This document shows, one piece after another, positions 41,654-50,053 of a DNA stretch of 64,000 nucleotides; within the stretch, counting starts at the first letter, position 1; the number at the start of each line of letters is the position of its first letter. Source of the stretch: JASLDZ01 sp964242625. GTDB taxonomy: Bacteria; Pseudomonadota; Alphaproteobacteria; Caulobacterales; Caulobacteraceae. The notes under the pieces were generated by a model that saw nothing but the letters and a program-made list of their open reading frames with translations, was not told the DNA's origin and ran no database searches. The stretch lies in contig CAXTAO010000007.1 in NCBI GenBank assembly GCA_964242625.1, positions 1 to 64,000 of the forward strand, in the 5' to 3' direction. A program made the position numbers and the translations under genes.

Positions 41654-42379
41654 ATGGAGCCCCGCCCCCGCATCCTGGTCGTCGACGACGACCGCGACAT
41701 CCGCACCCTCTTGGCCGAGCAGCTCGAAGGCTACGGCTTCGCCGCCCTGCCCGCGGAAGACGGGCGCGCCATGCGCCGCATGCTCGACCGGGAGGCCGTC
41801 GACCTCGTGGTGCTCGACCTCAACCTGCCGCGGGAGGACGGCCTGGCGCTGTGCCGCGACCTGCGCGCGCGCTCGTCGCTTCCTGTGATCATGCTCACCG
41901 CCCGGGGCGAGCCGATCGACCGCATCCTGGGCCTGGAGATGGGCGCGGACGACTACATGGCCAAGCCGTTCGAGCCGCGCGAGCTCGTGGCGCGCATCCG
42001 CAACGTGCTGCGCCGGCGCGCGGGCGCGCTCGACCCCGCCGAACCCGCGTCGCCCGTGCGCCGCGTCCGCTTCGCCGGGCGCGTGCTCGACCTGCAGCGC
42101 CGCCACGTGGAGACGCAGGACGGGCGCGTGCTGATGCTGTCCGGCGCGGAGTTCCGCTTCCTCAAGGCCATGACCGAGCGCCCGGACCACGTGTTCTCCC
42201 GCGAACAGCTGGCCCGCATCGGCGCGGGGCGGGAGGTGCAGGCGGTGGACCGCGCCGTCGACCTGCAGGTCAGCCGACTGCGCGCCAAGCTCGGCGACGA
42301 CGCCCGCGCGCCCGAGCTGATCAAGACGGTGCGCAGCGAGGGCTACGTCTTGGCCGTGCCCGTCGAGCGCGAGCCGTGA
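41654..42379 (+). CDS. OmpR-family response regulator
   Basis: A 241-residue regulator. The receiver domain has the acidic pocket DDD (11-13), Asp55 (LDLNLP), Thr82 and Lys104 (AKPFEP). The winged-helix output domain starts at about residue 140 (GRVLDLQRRHV) and includes SREQLARIG and VDRAVDLQVSRLRAKLGDD. ATG at 41654 follows GAGGGTGGG. Its stop overlaps the kinase's GTG start, so the pair is translated together. It probably controls the divergent secreted-protein gene and its own operon. Confidence 0.93.
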   Translation: MEPRPRILVVDDDRDIRTLLAEQLEGYGFAALPAEDGRAMRRMLDREAVDLVVLDLNLPREDGLALCRDLRARSSLPVIMLTARGEPIDRILGLEMGADDYMAKPFEPRELVARIRNVLRRRAGALDPAEPASPVRRVRFAGRVLDLQRRHVETQDGRVLMLSGAEFRFLKAMTERPDHVFSREQLARIGAGREVQAVDRAVDLQVSRLRAKLGDDARAPELIKTVRSEGYVLAVPVEREP

Positions 42380-43800
42380 GCCTGCGCGACGCCGCGGGCT
42401 CGCTCGCTGCGCGCGTGTTCGCGCTCCTGTGCGTGGGCGTGGTGGGGGCGGCCGCGCTCGCCTTCACCGTGTCCGACCTGCAGCGGCGCGACGAGGAGCG
42501 GCGCGGGCGAGTGGAGCGGCTGGCGGACCGCGCCGCCGACCTCGCCGACGTCCTGCGGCGTGCGCCGGCGGACGCCCTGCCGGGGCCGCTCGGCGCCGGG
42601 CCGGAGGCCGCGCGGCTGGCCGACCCGCCGTCCGCGTCCGAGCCGCTCGACGCCGAGCTCACCGCGCGGTTGGCCGCGCGCCTCGGTACCGCCGCCGCGG
42701 CTCGCGCGACCGTGCCGTCGGCCGCCGTCTGCTCGCGGCCACCGCCACAGGACGCGCTGGACGGCGCGCGTCCGTCCCCGCCGCCTCCGCCGCCGGCGCC
42801 GCCTCCCCAGGAAGCCGCGACGCCGGGGCGGCTGCGAGCCCCTCCGCCCTCCCGACCCCAGTGCCGTCGCATCGCACTGACGCTCGCCTCCGGCCGACGC
42901 ACGGCGATGATCCTGCCGGCCGGGCCGCCTCCGCCCAGACCGCAGCTCGCGCTGCTGGGGCCCTGGAGCCTGGCGGTCCTGGCCTCGGCGGCGGCGGCCC
43001 TGGCCTATGTGGTCGCGCGTCTCGCCACCGCCCCGGTGCGCCGGCTGGCCGCCGCCGCGGAGGCGCTCGGCGGCGACCTCCATCGGCCGCCGCTCGCGGT
43101 GGCGGGCCCGACGGAGGTGCGCCAGGGCGCGCGCGCCTTCAACCGCATGCAGGCCCAGCTGAAACGTCGCGAGGCCGAGCGCACGCACATGCTCGCCGCC
43201 ATCACCCACGACCTGCAGACGCCGCTCACCCGCATGCGCCTGCGCGTAGAGGCGGTGGACGACCCCGCCCTGCGCGCCGCCCTCCTGGCCGACGGCGCCG
43301 CCATGCTGGACCTGATCCGCGCGGGGCTCGACCTGGCGCGCGCGGCGGCGGGGGGCGGCGGGCCGCCCGAGCGCCTCGACCTCGACTCGCTGCTGGACAG
43401 CCTGTGCGAGGACGCCGTCGCCGCCGGCGCGGACGTGTCGGTGGTCGAGCGGTGCGGCGCGGTGGTGCGCACCCGACCCGAAGCGCTGCGGCGCTGCGTG
43501 AGCAACCTCCTGGAGAACGCCCTCAAGCACGCTGGCGCAGCCGAGCTCGCCTGCCGTCGCCGGGGCGACGCCGTGGAGGTGGAGGTGCGCGACCGCGGAC
43601 CGGGCGTTCCGCCCGACCGCCTGGCCGAGGTGCTGGAGCCCTTCGTGCGCCTGGAGACCTCCCGCTCCCGGGAGACGGGGGGCGTGGGGCTCGGGCTGAC
43701 CATCGCCCGCCTCATGGCCGGCCACGCCGAGGGCGAGCTGACCCTGGCCAACCGCCCCGGCGGCGGCCTTTCCGCTGTGGTCCGGCTGGGCGGCGGCTGA
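42376..43800 (+). CDS. Membrane sensor histidine kinase with proline-rich periplasmic loop
   Basis: A 474-residue kinase with two membrane segments (about residues 10-32 and 195-215). The periplasmic loop ends in a run with PSPPPPPPAPPPQ and PPPSRP, bracketed by Cys residues (VCSRP and PQCRR). HAMP follows, then HisKA with His278 in AAITHDLQTPLTR, the N-box LLENALKHAG and the G-boxes RDRGPGVP and GVGLGLTIARL. The GTG start overlaps the regulator's TGA. The kinase resembles EnvZ/CpxA-type sensors of envelope stress. Confidence 0.92.
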   Translation: MSLRDAAGSLAARVFALLCVGVVGAAALAFTVSDLQRRDEERRGRVERLADRAADLADVLRRAPADALPGPLGAGPEAARLADPPSASEPLDAELTARLAARLGTAAAARATVPSAAVCSRPPPQDALDGARPSPPPPPPAPPPQEAATPGRLRAPPPSRPQCRRIALTLASGRRTAMILPAGPPPPRPQLALLGPWSLAVLASAAAALAYVVARLATAPVRRLAAAAEALGGDLHRPPLAVAGPTEVRQGARAFNRMQAQLKRREAERTHMLAAITHDLQTPLTRMRLRVEAVDDPALRAALLADGAAMLDLIRAGLDLARAAAGGGGPPERLDLDSLLDSLCEDAVAAGADVSVVERCGAVVRTRPEALRRCVSNLLENALKHAGAAELACRRRGDAVEVEVRDRGPGVPPDRLAEVLEPFVRLETSRSRETGGVGLGLTIARLMAGHAEGELTLANRPGGGLSAVVRLGGG

Positions 43801-43876
43801 GCGGCATTGTCCGAGGCGGGGGGGAGAGCCGACGCCGCCATGGCGACCTCAGGGACGGCGACGTCCACTCGCCGGA

Positions 43877-44125
43877 TCAGGCGGTGTCGCGCAGCCTCGG
43901 TCGGGTCGGGAGCATGCGCATCAGCGCAGCGCGATCCAACAGCTGTACATTGCCCCGTTCGGTCATGATGAGGCCCTGGCGACGCAACTGCTGGATCGTG
44001 CGGTTCAGGTGAACCGTGCTGAGACCCAGAAGGTCGCTCAGCAGCTCCTGAGTGAGGGGAAGCGGGAAGCCCTCCCGCTCCGCCGCCCCGACTTCGGCGA
44101 GGCGGACGCGGGCGCGAGCAGGCAC
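43877..44125 (-). pseudogene. Truncated Crp/Fnr regulator (DNA-binding tail only)
   Basis: The frame encodes FPLPLTQELLSDLLGLSTVHLNRTIQQLRRQG in adjacent blocks, which is the C-terminal winged helix of a Crp/Fnr protein, closest in pattern to the regulator at 20786. The sensor domain is missing: upstream sequence turns into Arg/Ala-rich non-coding translation and then the start of the divergent DUF5703 gene. A GTG at 44125 could in principle start an 82-residue orphan DNA-binding protein, but no ribosome binding site supports it. Confidence 0.65.
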
Positions 44126-44192
44126 GCGTCGACGTCGGCCGCGGCGCGCCGCGGCCTTCTCCTGCGGCGCTTTCCCGTGTCACACTCCGGGC

Positions 44193-46643
44193 ATGGACGT
44201 CCCGAGACGGACCGCGCTGAAGGGGCTGTCGGGCATAGCCGCGGCGGGCGCGCTGCCCGGTCGCGCTGCGGCGGAGCCTTCTGCGGAGGGAGAGCCCGAA
44301 GTCGCCGCGCGTCTCGCTCCCTACGATCCGGTGTGGACGCGACCCAGCCGCGACGCTTCGGAGTCCATGCCCTGCGGAGCGGGCGACATCGGGCTGAACG
44401 TCTGGGTGGAGGGGGAGGACCTCCTCGTCTACGTGGCGCGGAGCGGCGCGTTCGACGAGACCAACAGCTACCTGAAGCTAGGCCGGCTGCGGCTCACGCT
44501 CGATCCGTCTCCGTTCAAGGCGGGGACTCCGTTCCGCCAGGCCCTGAGCCTCTCCACGGGCGAGCTCGAGGTGTCGTGCGACGGCGTGACCATAACCCTG
44601 TGGGCCGACGTCGAGGCGCCCGTGGTCTTTGCGACGGTGGAGGCCGCCCATCCCGTCGCGCTCGTCGCCGCCTTCGAGAGCTGGCGGACGCGCGACCGCG
44701 ACTACCTGCCCGCCGAGAGCTCGATGCATCGCGCCTACGAGGGCGCGCCGGAGACGCCGCGCCAGTACGCCGACGAGGTGAGCTTCGATGAGGGTGGCGT
44801 CCTGAGCGTCCACCGCAACCGCGACGGCGGGACCGTCTTCGACCTCCTCGTCCGCCAGCAGGGGCTGGAGGCGGTCAAGCCGGACATTTGGAACCCGTTG
44901 GAGGGGCTGACCTTCGGCGCGCTCCTCGTCGGTCGGGGGATGACCGCCGCGGGCCAGACGCACGGGCGCTACGCCTCCACCGACTATGTCGCGTGGCGGC
45001 TCGCGGCCGACCGTCCGCGACGCCGCCACGAGCTCCGACTGCACACCCACATCGCCCAGGCCCCCAGCCGCGCGGCCTGGCTGGACGCGCTGCGCCGGCA
45101 GGTCGCCACGGCCCCGGGCGTCGAGCGGTCGCGCACGCGCAGCCGCCGGTGGTGGCGCGACTTCTGGGCGCGCAGCTTCATCGTGATCGAGCCCGGGGCG
45201 GCGCGGCCCGGGAGCCGCCCCTGGCGGCTCGGGCGCAACTACCAGCTGTTCCGCCACCAGCTCGCCACCAACGCCCGGGGAAGCTGGCCCACCAAGTTCA
45301 ACGGCGGCAACTTCACCTTCGACCCGCAGTTCGTCGATCCCAAGCTCCAACTCACGCCGGACTATCGCGCCTGGGGCGGTGGCGAGTTCACCGCGCAGAA
45401 CCAGCGCCTCGTGCACTGGCCGATGCTGAAGAGCGGCGACGCCGACCTCCTGCAGCCGCAGCTCGACTTCTATCGTCGGCTGCAGCCCACCGCCGAACTG
45501 CGGACGCGGACCTACTGGGGGCATGAAGGCGCCTGCTTCGTCGAGCAGATCGAGAACTTCGGCCTGTGCTGCGGCCAGGAATACGGTTGGCGCCGCACCT
45601 GGGAGAGCTCCGTCCTCAAGCTGCCGGGCGTCGAGGACAGCGCGTTCGTCAGCTATCTCTGGGACACGGTGCTCGAGATCTGCCTGATGATGCTCGAGGT
45701 GGGCCGCTTCACCGGCGCCGACGTCTCGTCCGACGTCGGCTTCGTGGACAGCTGCCTCACCTTCTTCGACGCCCATTACCGCGCCGAACAGCGGCGCATC
45801 GCGGGTCGCGAACTCGACGCGGAGGGTAAGCTCGTCTTCTACCCGGGGACGGCCTGCGAGACCTATAAGACCGCGCTGAACTCGGCGGTGACCATCGCGG
45901 GGCTGGACGCGGTGATCGGGGCCCTCCTCACCACGCCCGAGGCGCGCCTCGACCCCTCTCGCCGCGCACGCTTCTCAGCCATGCGGGCCACCCTTCCGCC
46001 CCTGCCGATCCGCGAGCGAGAGGGGCGCCGCACGCTGGCCCCCGCGGCGCTCTGGGACCGGATCCAGAACGTCGAGATTCCGCAGCTCTACCCCGTCTTC
46101 CCCTATGGGCGCTTCGGCGTGGGCCGCCCCGACCTGCAGCTGGCGATCGATACCTGGCGCCACGGCGTGGACACCCCCGAGCAGCGCAACACGATCAGCT
46201 GGCATCAGGACCCGATCTGCTGCGCGCGCCTGGGCCTGACCGAGGAGGCGGCCGAGCTCACCGCGCGCAAGCTCGACGACTCGGGGCGGCGCTATCCCAC
46301 CTTCTGGGGCCCCGGCCACGATTGGGCGCCGGACCACAATTGGGGCGGCTCCGGCATGGTCGCGCTGCAGGAGATGCTGATGCAGACGCCCGGCGACGCC
46401 ATCCACCTGTTTCCAGCCTGGCCGGCCGAGTGGGACGTCGACTTCCGCCTCCATGCGCCACGCTCCACCCGGGTCGATGCGTCGCTGAGGGGAGGTCGGC
46501 TCACGCGCCTCGACGTCACCCCGGCCGACATGCGGGGGCGGGTCGTCCTGCCGGCGTGGCTGCGCGCGCCCGCCCATCCTGGCGATGCAGGCCGCAAGGA
46601 GACATCGGCCGCCGAGGGCGAAGCTTCCGCTAAGGGCGATTGA
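44193..46643 (+). CDS. Exported DUF5703/GH95-like glycoside hydrolase
   Basis: An 816-residue exported enzyme. The N-terminus has a Tat-like signal (VPRRTALKGLSGIAAAGAL). A beta domain begins WTRPSRDASESMPCGAGDIG, then LNVWVEGEDLLVYVARSGAF, the DUF5703 pattern related to the GH95 N-terminal domain. An (alpha/alpha)6 region follows (WPTKFNGGNFT, EYGWRRTWESSV, FFDAHY) with a C-terminal beta sheet (HLFPAWPAEWDVDF). Substrate is unknown; GH95 relatives act on alpha-L-fucosides or alpha-L-galactosides. ATG at 44193 is set by the signal peptide. The gene end overlaps the convergent GH43 gene by 14 bp. Confidence 0.8.
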   Translation: MDVPRRTALKGLSGIAAAGALPGRAAAEPSAEGEPEVAARLAPYDPVWTRPSRDASESMPCGAGDIGLNVWVEGEDLLVYVARSGAFDETNSYLKLGRLRLTLDPSPFKAGTPFRQALSLSTGELEVSCDGVTITLWADVEAPVVFATVEAAHPVALVAAFESWRTRDRDYLPAESSMHRAYEGAPETPRQYADEVSFDEGGVLSVHRNRDGGTVFDLLVRQQGLEAVKPDIWNPLEGLTFGALLVGRGMTAAGQTHGRYASTDYVAWRLAADRPRRRHELRLHTHIAQAPSRAAWLDALRRQVATAPGVERSRTRSRRWWRDFWARSFIVIEPGAARPGSRPWRLGRNYQLFRHQLATNARGSWPTKFNGGNFTFDPQFVDPKLQLTPDYRAWGGGEFTAQNQRLVHWPMLKSGDADLLQPQLDFYRRLQPTAELRTRTYWGHEGACFVEQIENFGLCCGQEYGWRRTWESSVLKLPGVEDSAFVSYLWDTVLEICLMMLEVGRFTGADVSSDVGFVDSCLTFFDAHYRAEQRRIAGRELDAEGKLVFYPGTACETYKTALNSAVTIAGLDAVIGALLTTPEARLDPSRRARFSAMRATLPPLPIREREGRRTLAPAALWDRIQNVEIPQLYPVFPYGRFGVGRPDLQLAIDTWRHGVDTPEQRNTISWHQDPICCARLGLTEEAAELTARKLDDSGRRYPTFWGPGHDWAPDHNWGGSGMVALQEMLMQTPGDAIHLFPAWPAEWDVDFRLHAPRSTRVDASLRGGRLTRLDVTPADMRGRVVLPAWLRAPAHPGDAGRKETSAAEGEASAKGD

Positions 46644-48078
46644 AGGTCCAGCGGCCAGCGTCGGTGTCGGCTGCGAAGGGCGCAAGCGCCAGGGTGCTGG
46701 CGCCGATCGCCGTCAGCGCGAGCGGGCACTGCACGCCGTGGGCCGGCTTGGGCGCGATGCGGTAGGCGCCGTCGGTGAGCTGGTCCACTCGCCACAGCTG
46801 TTCGGGCGCCCCGGTGAACGCCGGCGTGGTCTCGACCTTGCCGTCGGCCGTCCAGGCGAGGGCGCGCTCGGTCCCCGCGATCGTGATCTTGACGTAGGGC
46901 GCCCCCATCACGCCTCCGGCGGCGGGGAGGGACGTCACCGTCCACTTTTGGTGGGGGCGCACGATGTACTCGCCGAGGTCCACGCCGACGGCGCCTTTGG
47001 GCCAGGTGACGGCGGCCTGCGCCAGCGTCTGCGCCGCTACGGGGCTGACGGGCTCGTCGGGCGAGGCGCGGAAGCTACGTCGCGCATCGAAGGCCATCCG
47101 CACGGGATCCACCGCCAGCTCCAGCGCGCCGCCGCTGCGCTCCGACTGGATCTCGTACGTCCCCGCAGGCACGTTTTCTCCCGCCACGGGCCAGCCGTCC
47201 TTCCACACGAGCGGCTGGATCGCCAGGACGCTGCGTCCGCTGCGGTCGAGGTCGGCCTCGTAGTGCAGGGACATCTTCTCCACGCCGGCGCCGAGATCGA
47301 TCAGGCCGAAGTGTCCCGCGCCGATCTGGCGCCCGCGGGAGCTGGCCACCACCTTGCCGCCGCCCTTGAGCAGAGGGACGCCCATGTTGTCGACGTAGGG
47401 TCCGAGGACGTTGCGCGAGCGGCCCACGCGTATGTTGTAGGAGGAATTGGGGCCGTCGCAGCACGTGCCGTGGGTGCCGAGGAGGTAGTACCAGCCGTCC
47501 CGGATCATGAGGGCCGAGGCCTCCATGTCGATGGCCACGTTCACCGGCCGGTTGCCGGCCAGGCGGGCGCCTGTGCTGGGGTCGAGCTCCACCATGCGGA
47601 TGAACCCGAAGTAGGTGCCGTAGCTCAGCCAGAGCCGTCCACCCGCCAGCAGAAAGGCGGGGTCGATCGCGTCGGCGTCCTCCACTCCGTCCGTGCTGGC
47701 CACCGCGCCGACGTCGTGGAAGCCGAACCGCGGGGAGGCGGGGTCGAGCGCGTGCGTCCACATCACGCGTATCGCCCCGGAATGACCGCCCGACAGCCCG
47801 CCGCCGCCGAGGGCGTAGGCCACGTAGAAGCGGTCGCCGATGTGGATCACGTCGGGAGCCAGGCCGCCGCCCGGGCGGACCGCGCCGGCGCCGCTCCACG
47901 TCCATCCGTCCTCGGAGACGAGCCCGCCTCGCCCCGTGCCGAAGGTGTAGAACTTGCCGTCCGAGAAGGTCACGGTGGACGGATCGTGGATGTAGGGCCG
48001 CCCCGCCAGTTGCGCGCTGGCCTCGCCGGCGCTCAGGGCGATCAGGGCGGAGATCAACGTTCCGGCGAACTTGGACAT
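46630..48078 (-). CDS. Secreted GH43 arabinan hydrolase
   Basis: A 482-residue exported enzyme with a signal peptide ending SAGEASA. The five-bladed propeller carries Asp32 (IHDPSTV, base), Asp139 (DAIDPAFL, pKa modulator) and Glu186 (IDMEASAL, acid), the GH43 triad. A C-terminal beta domain (about 330-482) contains WTVTSLPAAGG. It is likely an endo-1,5-alpha-L-arabinanase or arabinofuranosidase. The ATG at 48078 follows GAGGAG; an ATG at 48111 overlaps the upstream gene's TGA and would add 11 residues. It is the last gene of the receptor-GH53 transcription unit. Confidence 0.87.
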   Translation of the reverse strand: MSKFAGTLISALIALSAGEASAQLAGRPYIHDPSTVTFSDGKFYTFGTGRGGLVSEDGWTWSGAGAVRPGGGLAPDVIHIGDRFYVAYALGGGGLSGGHSGAIRVMWTHALDPASPRFGFHDVGAVASTDGVEDADAIDPAFLLAGGRLWLSYGTYFGFIRMVELDPSTGARLAGNRPVNVAIDMEASALMIRDGWYYLLGTHGTCCDGPNSSYNIRVGRSRNVLGPYVDNMGVPLLKGGGKVVASSRGRQIGAGHFGLIDLGAGVEKMSLHYEADLDRSGRSVLAIQPLVWKDGWPVAGENVPAGTYEIQSERSGGALELAVDPVRMAFDARRSFRASPDEPVSPVAAQTLAQAAVTWPKGAVGVDLGEYIVRPHQKWTVTSLPAAGGVMGAPYVKITIAGTERALAWTADGKVETTPAFTGAPEQLWRVDQLTDGAYRIAPKPAHGVQCPLALTAIGASTLALAPFAADTDAGRWTFNRP

Positions 48079-48107
48079 CGAGGCGGCGCTCCTCACGCGC
48101 GTCGGAC

Positions 48108-48821
48108 TCATCGCGTCCGCGTGACGAGGTCGGTCACGGGCCGGCCCGCGTCGTCGACGAATCGGGCGCAGAAGTCGCTCAGACCAGGGCCGTTGATCAC
48201 CGCGCCGTAGAGGACGTTGCGCCCCTTGTGCAGCACCACGCGATCGGACACCCCGTCGTCCGCCACCATGCGGCGGTCGCCGTAGAGGCCCACGACCTCT
48301 CGCCCGTTCAGCCACCACATGGAGGCGGAGTTGGAGCCGACCGATAGGCGCACGTCCCTGACTTCTCGCGGACTGTCCACGACTGTCGCCGCCCAGAAGA
48401 TCACCCCATAGACCGGCTTTCCGAGCGACAGCGCGTAATTGTAGAGCTTCACGTCGAACGGCTCGGCGTCCATGGCGCGCCACGTCAGCGGCCCGCCCAT
48501 GTCGACCGTGGCGCCCGTCGCGGGAAGGCGGCCGAGCGGCCCGGGAGTCGCCCCGGCGAAGGCTTGGCGGACGTAGGGGCGCGTGAAGCCCGCATTGCTC
48601 ACGTTGGGTCGGCTGATGGGCTCCAGCAGGAGCCAGCGCTTGAGGAAGCCGTCCGGGTCGGTCGCCTTGGGCCCCGGGCCGCTCGGGCGCAGGTAGGCGG
48701 GCGCGCTGGCGTTAGGCGCTTCGGCGGCGTGGCCGCTCGACCCCGACGCTAGCAGGAGTGCGACAAGGCCCGTGGCAACGCCGGTGTCCAAGGACCCGCG
48801 CGCGCGCCGGCTCCGCTGCAT
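48108..48821 (-). CDS. Exported esterase-associated domain protein
   Basis: A 237-residue exported protein (signal peptide ends near SGHAAEA). Recognisable stretches are FLKRWLLLEPI, WWLNGREV and LHKGRNVLYG. This is the beta-sandwich domain usually fused in front of acetylxylan esterases in polysaccharide loci, but here no esterase follows. It may bind substrate or be a separated subunit. ATG at 48821 follows GAGGAG at about 6 bp. It lies 29 bp before the GH43 gene and 118 bp after GH53. Confidence 0.55.
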   Translation of the reverse strand: MQRSRRARGSLDTGVATGLVALLLASGSSGHAAEAPNASAPAYLRPSGPGPKATDPDGFLKRWLLLEPISRPNVSNAGFTRPYVRQAFAGATPGPLGRLPATGATVDMGGPLTWRAMDAEPFDVKLYNYALSLGKPVYGVIFWAATVVDSPREVRDVRLSVGSNSASMWWLNGREVVGLYGDRRMVADDGVSDRVVLHKGRNVLYGAVINGPGLSDFCARFVDDAGRPVTDLVTRTR

Positions 48822-48939
48822 GCAAGGCTCCTCGCCCGAAAGCGCACTCGCTCCACGCGTGCGTCGCCGACGCGGCCACGCGACCATAGGACTGGTCGTA
48901 AAGTCTGACAATTGCCTGTGCGGGCGGTGGACCCCCGTC

Positions 48940-50052
48940 TCACCGACCGGGCGCGCGCTCCACCAGGCGGGGCACGTCGAGGGCCGGCAAGGCCTCGTCG
49001 TTCCTGTGGAAGTCGAAGAAGGTGGCGTTGTCCCAGCCCGAGCCCTGGCCCCAGGGCGTGCGGCACGGCGTCGAGACCCAGGCGGGCTCCCAGTACACGA
49101 GCCCGTTTCCGCCCGCCGCCTTCACCGTGCGGGCGAGGTCGACGAGGTAGCGCGCCTGCCCCTGCGGGGTCGCGGGATAGCCCGGCGCGAGCGAGTCCTT
49201 GCCGAGGAGGTTCGGCGACGAGTCGGCGTTGTCCAAGGTCCAGGGATAGGCCGTCTCCACCACCATGACGTCCTTGCCGTAGCGGCGTCGCAGCTCTCCG
49301 ATCGTCCATGCCAGCTCGGCCGGGCTCTCGTTGGACCACTTGGCGTAATAGCTGAGGCCGATCTGGTCGAAGCCCGTGACGCCCGCGGCCGCGGCGGCGT
49401 CGAACCAGGGCAGGGCGTGCTCGGGCTGGGCGATGTGGACCATCACACGCGGATTGATCGCTGACCGCGCGCCCGCGTCGCGCACGGCTCGGATACCCGC
49501 GTTGAAGAGTTTGGCGTTGCGGGCCCAGTCGATCGGCTCGCCTTTGCGCGAGCCCACCAGCGCCGAGTTCGTCTCGTTGCCCACCTGCACCATGTCGGGC
49601 ATCAGCCCCCGGGCGTCGAGCGCGCGCAGAGTGTCGAAGGTATAGCGGTAGAGCGCGCGGGCGAGCGCGTCGGGATCGCGGATGCCGGCCCAGGCCTTGG
49701 GCGCGATCTGCTTCTCCCCGTCGGCCCAGGTGTCGGAATAGTGGAAGTCGAGCAGCACGCCCATGTGCGCGGCGCGCGCGCGGGCGATCGTCTTCTCGGC
49801 GTCGGCGAGCGTACTGTAGCGGCCGTCGGGCGCGTTCCACAGCCGCACGCGGACGAGGTTCGTCCCGTGCTCGGCGAAGAGGGCGAACGGATCGCGCGGG
49901 CGACCGTGCTCGCGGTACACCGCCCCGCAATCCTGCATCTCGTTGACGTAGGAAAGATCGGCGCCGAAATAGAACGCGGGCGCGGCCGCGACCGCCGGCG
50001 CGGCGAGGGCGAGCGCGAGTACGGCGGCGGACGTCGCGGCCAGCGTCGGCAT
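48940..50052 (-). CDS. Secreted GH53 endo-beta-1,4-galactanase
   Basis: A 370-residue enzyme with a signal peptide (LALALAAPAVAA). The TIM barrel holds Glu160 in VQVGNETN (acid/base) and Glu266 in VVETAYPW (nucleophile), plus LLDFHYSDTWAD, all GH53 hallmarks. It cuts beta-1,4-galactan in type I arabinogalactan or pectin side chains. Its ATG lies 1 nt after the stop of the TonB-dependent receptor gene, so the two are co-translated and functionally linked. Confidence 0.95.
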   Translation of the reverse strand: MPTLAATSAAVLALALAAPAVAAAPAFYFGADLSYVNEMQDCGAVYREHGRPRDPFALFAEHGTNLVRVRLWNAPDGRYSTLADAEKTIARARAAHMGVLLDFHYSDTWADGEKQIAPKAWAGIRDPDALARALYRYTFDTLRALDARGLMPDMVQVGNETNSALVGSRKGEPIDWARNAKLFNAGIRAVRDAGARSAINPRVMVHIAQPEHALPWFDAAAAAGVTGFDQIGLSYYAKWSNESPAELAWTIGELRRRYGKDVMVVETAYPWTLDNADSSPNLLGKDSLAPGYPATPQGQARYLVDLARTVKAAGGNGLVYWEPAWVSTPCRTPWGQGSGWDNATFFDFHRNDEALPALDVPRLVERAPGR

Positions 50053-50053
50053 C

